Part shown: positions 43,541-51,631 of the stretch, one piece after another
How positions within the stretch are numbered: position 1 is the stretch's first letter
Layout of the letters: every line of letters starts with the position of its first letter
From: an uncultured Actinomycetes bacterium
GTDB taxonomy: Bacteria > Actinomycetota > Acidimicrobiia > Acidimicrobiales > RAAP-2
Reading direction: 5' to 3'
DNA: 64,000 bases
NCBI GenBank assembly: GCA_903860745.1
Contig: CAIORQ010000055.1
Coordinates: 23,514-87,513 of the forward strand
The notes under the pieces: generated by a model
Told to the model about the DNA's origin: nothing
The model's input: only the letters and a program-made list of their open reading frames with translations
Databases searched by the model: none
Translations under genes and position numbers: made by a program

Positions 43541-44461
43541 CTAGGGACGCAGTTCGTCGCGCAAGAAGGCGCACTGCTCGCCGAGTGCGCGGCGACTGAC
43601 GCGCGCTCCCGGCGCCACCGCGTCGAAGCCGTGGTAGGTCCGCGGGAAGTGGTGCAGCTCGACCGTGTTGCCGGCGTCGATCAGGGCGAGGGCGTAGTCG
43701 AGGGCCTCGTCGCGCAGGGGATCGAGGTCGGCGGTGACGATGTAGGTGGGGGGAAGCCCGCTCAGATCGTCGGAGCGCGCCACCGAGGCGTAGGCGGGGA
43801 CGACCCCGTCGGGCACGTAGAGCGACCACATGCGACGGGCCCGCTCGCCGTCGAAGGGCTCGGCGTGGAAGAACTCCTTCATCGACGGGGTGTCGGTGGC
43901 CGAGTCGGTGACGGGGTACACCAGCAGCTGTGCGCGCAGGGGCGGGTCCCCGCGGTCGCGCAGCGCCAACACCAGGCCCGACGCGATGGCCCCGCCGGCG
44001 CTGACGCCGCCGACAGCGATCCGGGCGGGATCGATCCCGAGGGCGGAGGTGTTCGCCGCCATCCACTCGAAAGCGGCGACCGCGTCGTGGAAGGCGGCGG
44101 GGAAGGGGTGTTCGGGGGCGAGGGCGTAGTCGACCGAGATGACGACGCAGTCAGCCTCGTCGCAGTAACGCAGGCAGCGAGCGTGCTCCGACTCCAGGTC
44201 ACCGAAGACGAAGGCACCCCCGTGGAAGAACAACAGGCCCCCGGAGACCCCGGACGAGTCGTGTCGACGATAGACGCGAACGGTGAGCTCGCCCGAGGCG
44301 GAGCGGCCGATGGAGCGGTCGTCCCAGGTCACCGTCGTCGACGGCGGCAAGGGGTTCTCGTCGGCGAGACGGCGCTGCTCGCGTCGGGACCATTCAAGGT
44401 CGTCGAAGTTGTTGGGGAAGGGCGTCTCGAGGAAGCCGGCCAACTCGGGGTCAATCGTCAC
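43541..44461 (-). CDS. Alpha/beta hydrolase (HSL-type esterase), copy 2
   Basis: 306 residues, same family and layout as the esterase at 34659. The N-terminus TIDPELAGFLETP parallels TLDPDVAALLGGP of copy 1. Oxyanion HGGAFVFGDLESEHAR is near residue 81, nucleophile GVSAGGAIASG near 152, and the C-terminal triad residues are in DLDPLRDEALDY and HHFPRTYHGFD. GTG start. The two paralogues bracket the sugar-importer operon, suggesting a shared ancestral duplication and perhaps hydrolysis of ester groups on imported sugars. Confidence 0.82.
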   Translation of the reverse strand: MTIDPELAGFLETPFPNNFDDLEWSRREQRRLADENPLPPSTTVTWDDRSIGRSASGELTVRVYRRHDSSGVSGGLLFFHGGAFVFGDLESEHARCLRYCDEADCVVISVDYALAPEHPFPAAFHDAVAAFEWMAANTSALGIDPARIAVGGVSAGGAIASGLVLALRDRGDPPLRAQLLVYPVTDSATDTPSMKEFFHAEPFDGERARRMWSLYVPDGVVPAYASVARSDDLSGLPPTYIVTADLDPLRDEALDYALALIDAGNTVELHHFPRTYHGFDAVAPGARVSRRALGEQCAFLRDELRP

Positions 44462-44505
44462 GCGCCACCTCGCCGATCACCAGGACGGAGTGGGGCTGCG
44501 GTGGC

Positions 44506-44540
44506 GACGGAGTCGCCGAGACCGGGCGGGCGACTCCGTC
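44506..44540 (-). terminator. Hairpin after the oxidative sugar-acid operon
   Basis: Perfect 12-bp stem (GACGGAGTCGCC and its complement, loop of 11 bases), 16 bases beyond the minus-strand dehydratase stop. Part of the loop (GAGACCGGGC) can pair instead with GCCGGGTCTCG just beside the stem, so two mutually exclusive folds exist. Confidence 0.65.
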
Positions 44541-44555
44541 GGCCGGGTCTCGACG

Positions 44556-45683
44556 TCATCGCAGTCGGTAGTGCTCGACGACGGACTCGATGACCTCGAT
44601 GCCGAGGCCCGGACCCGTGGGCACCTCCATGAAACCGTCTCGCTGGACGAAGGGCGACGTGACCAGCTCGTTCTGCATCGGATTGGCCAGGGGCTTCATC
44701 TCGAAGAGGAGGCAGCGCGACGTGGAGGCCGACAGCGCGATGCTGGCGGCGGTGGTGATCGCGCTGCTCCACGCGTGGGCGTTGAACCAGACGTTGGCCG
44801 CCTCGACGAGCTTGATGACCTCGAGTCCCCCGGTGATCCCCCCCGCCCGAGCCGGGTCGAAGCCGACGACGTCGCTGATGCCTTCGCCCAGGAGCCGTTG
44901 GTATCCCCGGACGGTGAACTCCCGCTCGCCCGTGCCGATGAGGCAGGTGACCTGCGAGCGCAGGCGGCGGAAGCCCTCGACGTCGTAGGGTTCGAGCGGC
45001 TCCTCCATCCACGCGAGTTGGTACTCGTCGAAGGCCCGCGTGCGGCGAATGGCGTCGGCCACGCTCCACACGAGGCTCTGGCCACGATCCATGATCAAGA
45101 TGGCGTCGGGCCCGATGGCCTCGCGCAAGTCGGCGACGAAGGCCACGTCGCGGGCTATCTCGTAGCCGAGGTGGGCCTCACCCCTCTTGCCCATGCCGAT
45201 CTTGATGCCCTTGTACCCGTCGTTCTTGACGTAGGCCCCGTGCCGCTGCACCTCGAAGTCCAGACTCGCGTTGAAGGCGTGGGTCGACGCGATGACGGGG
45301 AGCTCGCGCCGCAGGGCGCCACCCAGCAAGGTGCTGACCGGCACCCCGAGGACCTTGCCCCGCAGGTCCCACAGGGCGATGTCCAGGGCGCTGACCACGA
45401 AGGCGCCGATGCCCCCGCCGTAGGTGTACCACCACGAGCGCTTGTGCAGGTCGGCGAGGATCGCCAGGTGGTCGAGGGGGTCGCGTCCGATCAGGGTATC
45501 GGCGATCCCCTCCATCAGGACCGCCGCCGACCTCGACGCCTCGGGGAACTGGGTGATGGCCTCGCCCCACCCGACGACGCCGTCACTGGTCTCGAGCCGA
45601 CAGAGCAGGAGTGACCTCGTGGAACCGCAGTCGTTGGGTTCGGTGTAGGCGACCGGGATGGCGTCGACGCGGACGATGGTCAT
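44556..45683 (-). CDS. Enolase-superfamily sugar-acid dehydratase (copy 2)
   Basis: 375 residues from the ATG with GAGGA upstream; an in-frame extension of 19 codons would overlap rhaM. Motifs are GYKGIKIGMG (Lys-x-Lys), metal ligands in ILIMDRGQSL and AWMEEPLEPYD, GTGERE as the third acidic ligand, and NAHAWSSAITT with the catalytic His. Mandelate-racemase subgroup, distinct from copy 1. Probably dehydrates an aldonic acid such as rhamnonate, fuconate or galactonate. Last gene of a six-gene operon with mutarotase, MocA oxidoreductase, lipoyl protein and E1 subunits. Confidence 0.84.
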   Translation of the reverse strand: MTIVRVDAIPVAYTEPNDCGSTRSLLLCRLETSDGVVGWGEAITQFPEASRSAAVLMEGIADTLIGRDPLDHLAILADLHKRSWWYTYGGGIGAFVVSALDIALWDLRGKVLGVPVSTLLGGALRRELPVIASTHAFNASLDFEVQRHGAYVKNDGYKGIKIGMGKRGEAHLGYEIARDVAFVADLREAIGPDAILIMDRGQSLVWSVADAIRRTRAFDEYQLAWMEEPLEPYDVEGFRRLRSQVTCLIGTGEREFTVRGYQRLLGEGISDVVGFDPARAGGITGGLEVIKLVEAANVWFNAHAWSSAITTAASIALSASTSRCLLFEMKPLANPMQNELVTSPFVQRDGFMEVPTGPGLGIEVIESVVEHYRLR

Positions 45684-45693
45684 AGCGAGATCC

Positions 45694-46011
45694 TCACGAC
45701 AGGTGCCACAGCTCTTGCATGGAATGCATGTTCCCATCATCGTCGGTCAGCGAGATGATGATGTCCTCGAACCACTTGCTCCACCGCGTGTTGGCGTCGG
45801 CGTGGGCCAGTCTGCCAAAGCAGGTCGCGGCGTCGGGCTCGCACTCCACGTAGCCGATGACGTGTTCGTCGTCGTATCGGAACAAGGTGTAGTTCGACAG
45901 GCCGGCTTCCTTGAGCTCGGCGACGAGCTCCGGCCAGATCTCGTCGTGGCGCTTCTGGTACTCCGCCAGGGTGCCGGGACGGATCTGGAACGAAAAGCAT
46001 TGACGTTGCAT
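45694..46011 (-). CDS. rhaM: L-rhamnose mutarotase-like protein (copy 1)
   Basis: 105 residues of the RhaM family (dimeric alpha/beta barrel), interconverting alpha and beta anomers of L-rhamnose or fucose. Seen are [20 protein letters not shown] (His in RHDEIWPEL as the expected catalytic residue), [19 protein letters not shown] and the Trp-rich WSKWFEDI. Two ATGs stand in tandem; the second is better spaced from AAAGGAG and forms a TGATG overlap with the oxidoreductase stop. The second copy, in the rhaI operon, is clearly related. Confidence 0.85.
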   Translation of the reverse strand: MQRQCFSFQIRPGTLAEYQKRHDEIWPELVAELKEAGLSNYTLFRYDDEHVIGYVECEPDAATCFGRLAHADANTRWSKWFEDIIISLTDDDGNMHSMQELWHLS

Positions 46012-47090
46012 CATTCTCCTTTGCTCGGGCGAGGGGCGATCGTCGCGATCGTTCCACTGGCCGCGCTGCGGTAGCAGGCGTCGAGGATCTCGACCGTCCG
46101 TGCACCCAGCCATCCGGGCGAACAGTTGGTCACGTCCTTGCCGAGGGCGAGGTCGACGAGCGTGTGGGGTGGGCCGACGCAGTCGTAGAGCCCCGCGTTG
46201 GGTTCGAGGGCCGGCCGGTAGTTGGTGTTGGGGGCGCGGAACAGCCAGAGGGCCTCTCGCTCGTAGTCGACCTGGAACTGCCCTTCGGAGCCGATGGCGC
46301 GCATCTCCAGTTGGTGCTTGTTGTCGCCCGCGTTGAGGTGGTCGGCCCCTCCACTCATCGTGCCGATGGCGCCGCCTTCGAAGCGGATGGTGGCCGCGTC
46401 GTGGAACTCGACGGGCGAGCCGTAGGGCGCGGACATGAAGGCGAAGACCTCGGTCGCGCGAAGGTCGGTCAGCCACAGGGCCATGGCCAGGGCGTGGCTC
46501 AACTGGGCCTGGGCGTAGCCGCCGCCCGAGAGGGCGGGGTCGTTCCAGGTCCGGGTCTCGGGGATGGAGTCGGGCGCGGCGTCGGGATAGGCCCCGGTGC
46601 CCAAGAACAACTCCCGGGTCTGGGAGGCCATGTGCAGCATCAGCTGCTCGATGCGTCCGATGCCGTGTTCGACCATCAGTTGCTTGGCGGTGTGGGTCAT
46701 GGGCTTGTAGTTCCAGCCGAAGCTCACCACCAGGTGGCGACCGAGGGCGTCGGCCGTGTCGGCCAGGTCCCACGCGTCCTGGGGCAGGATCGTCATCGGC
46801 TTCTCGACCAAGACGTGGGCACCGGATTCCAGGGCGGCCTTGGCCTGTTCGTGGTGCAGACCGCTGGGACTCGCCACCAGGCAGATGTCGATCCCGGCGT
46901 CGAGGACGTCGCGGTAGTCCTCGCTGGCCACCTCGAAACCCCAGTCCGCCTGGATCTTGTGCAACAACTCGGGCCCCTTGCGGGCCACGGCCACGAATTC
47001 GACGTCGTCGCGACGCTTGGCGAGCTCGGGGAGGTGTGAGGCCACCGTCCACGACCCCGCCCCGATGACCCCTAGACGCAATTTCGCCAT
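46011..47090 (-). CDS. Gfo/Idh/MocA-family sugar dehydrogenase
   Basis: 359 residues. The N-terminal Rossmann domain starts [20 protein letters not shown], and the family motif is VEKPMT near residue 100, followed by the alpha/beta substrate domain with [17 protein letters not shown] near 195. NAD(P)-dependent oxidation of a pyranose or related polyol is expected. In this operon it is a candidate for the first oxidation of the deoxysugar to its lactone, or for processing a keto intermediate. 43 bases separate it from the lipoyl-protein gene. Confidence 0.87.
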   Translation of the reverse strand: MAKLRLGVIGAGSWTVASHLPELAKRRDDVEFVAVARKGPELLHKIQADWGFEVASEDYRDVLDAGIDICLVASPSGLHHEQAKAALESGAHVLVEKPMTILPQDAWDLADTADALGRHLVVSFGWNYKPMTHTAKQLMVEHGIGRIEQLMLHMASQTRELFLGTGAYPDAAPDSIPETRTWNDPALSGGGYAQAQLSHALAMALWLTDLRATEVFAFMSAPYGSPVEFHDAATIRFEGGAIGTMSGGADHLNAGDNKHQLEMRAIGSEGQFQVDYEREALWLFRAPNTNYRPALEPNAGLYDCVGPPHTLVDLALGKDVTNCSPGWLGARTVEILDACYRSAASGTIATIAPRPSKGE

Positions 47091-47133
47091 TTCCCCCTAC
47101 TCCTTCTCGACGCTCTCGTGTGCCCCGGCGGAC

Positions 47134-47379
47134 CTAGGCCATCCCATCTTCGACGATGGCCAGGGGAGCGCCGATCTCGAGTTCGTCCTCGACGGCGGCC
47201 AGATGTTCGACCACGACGCCGGTGACCGGGGAGGGCACGTCGACCACGGCCTTGTCGGACTCGACGACGACCAGGGTCTCGCCCTCCTGCACCCGCTCGC
47301 CCACGGCGACCACCCATTCGCTGATGACTCCGGTCTGCGTGGTGTCACCCAGGACGGGCAGTGGGATAGTGACTCTCAT
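47134..47379 (-). CDS. Free-standing lipoyl-domain protein
   Basis: 81 residues, the size of exactly one lipoyl/biotinyl domain. The flattened beta-barrel pattern is clear: RVTIPLPVLGDTTQTGVISE, then VVVESDKAVVDVPSPVTG with the lipoylation Lys at residue 43. The ATG has GAGGAG 6 bases upstream and the stop is real, so no peripheral-subunit-binding or acyltransferase domain follows. It directly follows the E1alpha gene (14 bases apart). It could act as a mobile swinging arm for E1 with an E2 core elsewhere, or as a stand-alone acyl carrier. Confidence 0.88.
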   Translation of the reverse strand: MRVTIPLPVLGDTTQTGVISEWVVAVGERVQEGETLVVVESDKAVVDVPSPVTGVVVEHLAAVEDELEIGAPLAIVEDGMA

Positions 47380-47393
47380 GGGATCTCCTCGGC

Positions 47394-48407
47394 TTAGGAA
47401 GGGGTCGGGGCGAAGACGTTGTCGAACATCTGGGCGATGGTGCCGGTGGGACTCGCCAGGACCTGTTCCTGGGCCTCGTCGATCAGGTGGGACTGGTGTC
47501 GGCGCATCTCGTCGAGGGCCGACGCACTGAGCTCGCCGCTGGCCAACAGCTTCTGCGCGAACAGTTCGATGGGATCGCGCGCGAGCCACTCGTCGAGTTC
47601 ACCCTCCTTGCGGTAGGGCGCCTTGTCCGAACGTGAGTGCCCCACGTAGCGGTAGGTCTTGGCCTCGACGAGGGTCGGCCCGCCGCCACCGCGGGCGCGC
47701 TCGACCGCTCGGGTGACGGCGGCCTGCACGGCCTCGACATCTTGACCGTCGACGACGTCGGCCGCCATGGCGTAGGAGGTGGCCCGCGTCGCGATGTCCG
47801 AGACGGCTGTCGTGGTCTCCAGGGGACTGTATTCGCCGTAGAGGTTGTTCTCGCAGACGAAGACCACCGGCAGGTTCCAGACGGCCGCCATGTTGAGACC
47901 CTCGTGGAACGCACCGATGTTGGTGGCGCCATCGCCGAAGAGGCTGAGCGCCACGCCGTCGCTGCGGCGGGTGGCGAACTGCAGCGCGGCACCCACCGCG
48001 ACGGGGATGCCCGCGCCGACGATGGCGAAGGTCGGTAGGAGTCCCACGTCGGGGTCGCTCAGGTGCATCGAGCCGCCCAGACCACCCATGCAGCCGATCT
48101 GGCGACCGAGGACTTCGCCGAGGACGACGTCGGGCGTCATGCCCAAGGCGAGGGCGTGACCGTGTCCGCGGTAGGTGCAGCAGACGAAGTCGGTGGCGCG
48201 CGTGGCGGCGGCGAGACCCACCGCCACCGCCTCTTGACCCTGGGAGGTGTGCGTCGTGCCGCTGACGAGCCCCTGAGCGAACAGGTCCTGGATGCGGTCT
48301 TCGACGAGACGGATCTCCATCATCCGCTCGAGGCGCGCGACGCGACTCTCGTTCAACTCGTGACGACGCTGGGTGCTGCGGGGCACACCGGCCATGGACT
48401 CGGTCAT
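47394..48407 (-). CDS. 2-oxoacid dehydrogenase E1 component, alpha subunit
   Basis: 337 residues of the PDH/AcoA/BkdA1 type. The thiamine-diphosphate motif is LFGDGATNIGAFHEGLNMAA near residue 157 with ENNLYGEYSP (the N-N-L metal-binding part) near 188; YRYVGHSRSDKAPYR is the phosphorylation-loop-like region. It decarboxylates a 2-oxo acid (or cleaves an acyloin) and passes the acyl group to a lipoyl domain. ATG overlaps the E1beta stop (ATGA). The substrate is not readable from the sequence. The operon context points to a sugar-derived keto acid or pyruvate. Confidence 0.88.
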   Translation of the reverse strand: MTESMAGVPRSTQRRHELNESRVARLERMMEIRLVEDRIQDLFAQGLVSGTTHTSQGQEAVAVGLAAATRATDFVCCTYRGHGHALALGMTPDVVLGEVLGRQIGCMGGLGGSMHLSDPDVGLLPTFAIVGAGIPVAVGAALQFATRRSDGVALSLFGDGATNIGAFHEGLNMAAVWNLPVVFVCENNLYGEYSPLETTTAVSDIATRATSYAMAADVVDGQDVEAVQAAVTRAVERARGGGGPTLVEAKTYRYVGHSRSDKAPYRKEGELDEWLARDPIELFAQKLLASGELSASALDEMRRHQSHLIDEAQEQVLASPTGTIAQMFDNVFAPTPS

Positions 48408-49408
48408 ACGAACTCCTCCCACCACGGTGATGGCGTCGTCTTCGTGGTCAGCAGGGCGCCGACCTGCTCCCGGACGTAGTCGGCCGATGGCAGGAATCGC
48501 TTCTCCAGGTCTGGGCCGTAGGGCACCGGGACGTCGGGCGCCGTGATGCGGTGGATCGGTGCTCGCAGGTCCGAGAAGCACGCGGAGCCGACGACCGACG
48601 CGATCTCGGTCCCCCAGCCGCCGGTGCGCTGGTTCTCCTCAACGAGGACCAGGTGTCCCGTGCGCCGGACCGAGTCGATGACCGTGGCCCGGTCCCAGGG
48701 CATCAGCGAGAGCAGGTCGATCACCTCGGCAGACCAGGGAGCGGTGTCGGCGGCCTCGAGGGCGACGTTCACCGTCTGACCGAGGGCCACGATGGTCACG
48801 TCCGAACCCGCGCGCGGCGTCTGGGCCGTCCCCAGAGCGATGATGGACTCCTCGCCGGGCTCCACGTTCTCGCGCTGACCGTAGAGGGCCCGCGGCTCGA
48901 GGATGACGACCGGGTTGTTGTCGCGGATGGCCGCTTTGGTGAGGCCGTAGGCCGAGCGGGCCCCCGAGGCGACCGCCAGTTTGAGCCCGGGCGTGCCGAG
49001 CATCCAGCGTTCGAGGGTCTGGGAGTGCTGACAGCCGAAGCCCAGACCCGAACCCACCGAGGCGCGCATCACCATCGGCACGTCGTATCGTCCGCCGGAC
49101 ATGTAGTGCATCAGGGCGGCCTCGGTGACCATCTGGTCGAAGGCCACGCCCACGAACTCGATGAACATGATCTCGGCGACCGGGCGAAGCCCGGTCATCG
49201 CCGCGCCCACCGCCGCGCCCAGGAAGGCGGTCTCGGAGATCGGCGTGTCGCGTACCCGGTCAGGGCCGAAGGTGGTCAGGAGTCCCTCGGAGGTCTTGAA
49301 GGGCCCTTCGGCCACCGCGACGTCCTCGCCGAAGACGATCACGTTCTCGTCGCGGGCCATCTCCTCGGAAATGGCCAGAGAAATCGCCTGGTTCATCCGC
49401 AGTCTCAT
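48404..49408 (-). CDS. 2-oxoacid dehydrogenase E1 component, beta subunit
   Basis: 334 residues of the transketolase-like beta subunit: ISEEMARDENVIVFGEDVA (Glu contacting thiamine diphosphate), RVRDTPISETAFLGAAVGAA near residue 55 and LVLVEENQRTGGWGTEIAS near 255. The last segment is the C-terminal transketolase domain. Translationally coupled to E1alpha. First gene of the minus-strand operon E1beta-E1alpha-lipoyl-MocA-mutarotase-dehydratase; a 16-mer LacI-type site lies about 100 bases upstream. No E3 or E2 core gene occurs in the window. Confidence 0.88.
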   Translation of the reverse strand: MRLRMNQAISLAISEEMARDENVIVFGEDVAVAEGPFKTSEGLLTTFGPDRVRDTPISETAFLGAAVGAAMTGLRPVAEIMFIEFVGVAFDQMVTEAALMHYMSGGRYDVPMVMRASVGSGLGFGCQHSQTLERWMLGTPGLKLAVASGARSAYGLTKAAIRDNNPVVILEPRALYGQRENVEPGEESIIALGTAQTPRAGSDVTIVALGQTVNVALEAADTAPWSAEVIDLLSLMPWDRATVIDSVRRTGHLVLVEENQRTGGWGTEIASVVGSACFSDLRAPIHRITAPDVPVPYGPDLEKRFLPSADYVREQVGALLTTKTTPSPWWEEFV

Positions 49409-49506
49409 CTGCTGTCCCCGCTCGCCCGTGTCGAATGTTGAGAATGCACCGTCCCGGCGACCCGACGGCGGCGTCGACGCCGTCCGCCATCGGGATCAGA
49501 GAAGGC

Positions 49507-49522
49507 TTACAATCGATTCCAA
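49507..49522. promoter_or_regulatory. LacI-type operator, 16-mer site C
   Basis: TTACAATCGATTCCAA, centre CG at 49514/49515. It lies upstream of the E1beta operon and shares ATCGATTCCAA with site A. The minus-strand TTGGAA inside it could be a -35. Confidence 0.6.
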
Positions 49523-49581
49523 CACTAGGGTGTCGCGGGAGCCCTGTCAAATGGTCTCGGGCGCCCTGACGCGTCCCGGCG

Positions 49582-50457
49582 CTAGCCCAAGCGGTAGAGC
49601 TTGGTGGCGTTCCCCGAGAAGAGGGCCACCTGCTCATCGGCCGACAGGTCCGCGGTGAGGACCTCGTAGGCGTCGATGACGGGGTCGAAGGAGCTGAAGA
49701 GTCGGTCGAGGGGCCAGTTGGTCCCGAAGAAGCACCGCTCCACGCCGAAGATCTCGATGCACGACATCGCCCAGGGTCGCCAACTCTCGACGGTCCACCG
49801 GTGGTCGTACATGCCCAGGCCCGAGATCTTGCACCACGTGTTCTCGGCTTCGGCCATCCGCTGCAGACCCCCTCGCCAGTCCCGGAAGTACTCCTCGGAG
49901 CGCGAACGCGGGTACCCCGCGTGCTCCAGCACCATCGGCGTGTTCGGGAACATTCGAGCGACGTCGCGGGCCTTGCCCATGTTCTCCCAGACGCAGTCGA
50001 GGTCGCAGAGGAGTCCGTACTTCTCGAGGAGGGCGTAGCCCCGGTGCCACTCGGGCGAGGTGAGGTAGTCACCCTCGCCGAAGTCGCGGATACCCACGAC
50101 CCGCGTTGACGCCGCCAGGTGACGGACCAGGGTCTCCTCGACCCCGGGGTCGGCCAGGGGGGCGTGCGCGATGATCGCGTCGGGGCAACCGGTGCGCTGG
50201 GCCATCTCCTCGAGCCACACCGTCTCGGCCACCGGGTCCGGGGCCCCCAGTGCCGCCTGGACGTGGACGACCTTGGCGACATTGGCGAAGCGAGACTCGG
50301 CCAGGTAGGCGTCGGCGTCGTAGACCAGCGTCTTCACGGCGTTGATGTTGCCGAGTTGGGGATGGATGTAGTCGGGTTGCAGCCACGAATAGACCAGGTC
50401 CTTGCGACGCAGGTCGTAGAAGTGAACGTGCGTGTCAACGATGGGCAGTCTTGCCAT
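49582..50457 (-). CDS. Amidohydrolase-type sugar lactonase (COG3618)
   Basis: 291 residues of the amidohydrolase_2 family that contains L-fuconolactonase and L-rhamnono-1,4-lactonase. HxH in VDTHVHFYD (His10, His12), a metal or catalytic His in MVLEHAGYP near residue 177, and FGTNWPLDRLF near 248 with the family's C-terminal acidic position are visible. It would hydrolyse an aldonolactone to the free acid. Lies 62 bases after the SDR gene on the same strand, so oxidation and lactone opening are adjacent steps. Confidence 0.84.
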   Translation of the reverse strand: MARLPIVDTHVHFYDLRRKDLVYSWLQPDYIHPQLGNINAVKTLVYDADAYLAESRFANVAKVVHVQAALGAPDPVAETVWLEEMAQRTGCPDAIIAHAPLADPGVEETLVRHLAASTRVVGIRDFGEGDYLTSPEWHRGYALLEKYGLLCDLDCVWENMGKARDVARMFPNTPMVLEHAGYPRSRSEEYFRDWRGGLQRMAEAENTWCKISGLGMYDHRWTVESWRPWAMSCIEIFGVERCFFGTNWPLDRLFSSFDPVIDAYEVLTADLSADEQVALFSGNATKLYRLG

Positions 50458-50519
50458 GTCATCCTCTCCATTTCCCTTTATTCATCAGTAGATTCTGCGA
50501 AAGAAAGCCGAAGCCCTGC

Positions 50520-51284
50520 TCAGTACATGAGGTAGCCACCGCTGACGTTGATCGTGGCCCCCGACACGTAGCGCGCGTGAGAGCTGGCGAGGAAGACCAC
50601 GACGCCCGAGACCTCGTCGGGTTCGCCGACGTAGCCCAGCGGTGTCTCGGCGCGCATCTTCTCGTAGACCGCCGGGTCGAGGTCGGTGAGCAGCATCGCG
50701 GTGTTGATCTGACCGGGGGAGACCGTGTTGACGGTGATGCCCGCGGGTCCGTAGTTGCGCGCCAGGCTCCGTGACAGCGAGACCACGCCACCCTTGGAGG
50801 CCGCGTACACCGACGAGCCGCCGAAGCCACCCGTCCACCAGCTCTGCGACGTGAAGAGGATGATCCGACCTTCGCCGCGCTCGGTCATGGCGTTGGCGAC
50901 GAGGCGGCTGAGGAAGAAGGTGGCCTTCAGGTTGGTGTCGATCTGCGAATCCCAGTCGGCCTCGGTCACCTCGTTGAGACTGGGGCGTCGAATCAGGAGC
51001 GCCGCGGTGTGCGCGAGCGCGTAGATCCCGCCCATCTGCTGGGTGGCGACGTCCACCAACTGCTCGCGCGCCACGTCGTCGACCACGTCGAGGGCCAGGC
51101 CGCGGTGGCCACCACCGGGGAGCGAGGCCACCAGTTCGTCGAGGGCGCCCTGGTCGAGGTCGGTCGCGAGGACCTGGGAGCCCGCTTCGGCGAAGTCCCG
51201 AGCGACGGCGCGGCCGATGCCCCCGCAGGCGCCGGTGACGATGACCACCTTGTCCTCGAGACCGGAGTCGAGCCTCCACACCAT
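50520..51284 (-). CDS. Short-chain dehydrogenase, candidate deoxysugar or keto-deoxy-acid dehydrogenase
   Basis: 254 residues from MVWRLDSGLEDKVVIVTGAC. Nucleotide motif TGACGGIGRAVARDF, catalytic Ser in LFTSQSWW and Tyr-x-x-x-Lys in VYAASKGGVVSLSRSLA near residue 157. The C-terminal GEPDEVSGVVVFLASSHARY is typical. Within this cluster it fits L-rhamnose 1-dehydrogenase, or the 4-dehydrogenase acting on 2-keto-3-deoxy-rhamnonate. Both are SDRs in the known non-phosphorylating pathway. Upstream in-frame codons lie inside the control region and are not used. Confidence 0.85.
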   Translation of the reverse strand: MVWRLDSGLEDKVVIVTGACGGIGRAVARDFAEAGSQVLATDLDQGALDELVASLPGGGHRGLALDVVDDVAREQLVDVATQQMGGIYALAHTAALLIRRPSLNEVTEADWDSQIDTNLKATFFLSRLVANAMTERGEGRIILFTSQSWWTGGFGGSSVYAASKGGVVSLSRSLARNYGPAGITVNTVSPGQINTAMLLTDLDPAVYEKMRAETPLGYVGEPDEVSGVVVFLASSHARYVSGATINVSGGYLMY

Positions 51285-51415
51285 CTCTTCGCCCCCCCCG
51301 CGCCCGCGAGCGCATTTCGCGTCCGATTGCAGTATGGCCGCTGGCCCACCTTGGCGGGTGAAGATCACCGCGGTGGCAACGAGGACACAATCTCAATCAA
51401 ACTGTAACAAAAGTC

Positions 51416-51431
51416 TTGCAATCGAATCCAA
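51416..51431. promoter_or_regulatory. LacI-type operator, 16-mer site D
   Basis: TTGCAATCGAATCCAA, centre CG at 51423/51424. It overlaps the -35 TTGCAA and spacer of the plus-strand promoter and lies about 130 bases upstream of the minus-strand SDR gene, so it may serve both. Confidence 0.6.
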
Positions 51432-51501
51432 AGATGCTACTCTTTGGGGGTTGTTGGCGTCAACCTTTCGCCCACGTCTGCGCGTGAGGGGATTGGGAAT
51501 C

Positions 51502-51580
51502 CGACTAGTCGTGACGTACAAGTAACCCCGGTTGTCGCTTCCCCCGACTCCCCTTCCGGGGTTGCTTGTACGACTAGTCG
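51502..51580 (+). repeat. Imperfect inverted repeat with terminal CGACTAGTCG palindromes
   Basis: Arms 51502-51531 and 51556-51580 pair (CGACTAGTC, GTACAAG, AACCCCGG) except for a 5-base bulge GTGAC and one mismatch, around a 24-base loop. Each outer end carries the 10-bp palindrome CGACTAGTCG. CTAGTCGTACAAG-like sequences resemble GntR/FCD-type operators. Either a pair of regulator sites or an RNA hairpin in the leader of the following gene. Confidence 0.7.
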
Positions 51581-51631
51581 CTTCGCGGACGGGGGTCCTT
51601 CGTCGCCGACTTCCGAGTGGAGGGCTGACGC

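Larger units (their letters stand above)
51285..51631. other. Divergent control region with operator and inverted repeat
   Basis: 347 bases between the SDR and the tartrate/malate-type dehydrogenase. It contains 16-mer site D, a plus-strand promoter candidate TTGCAA (51416) with TACTCT (51438) at 16-base spacing, and a large imperfect inverted repeat (51502-51580) in the resulting leader. No gene is supported. Confidence 0.7.
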
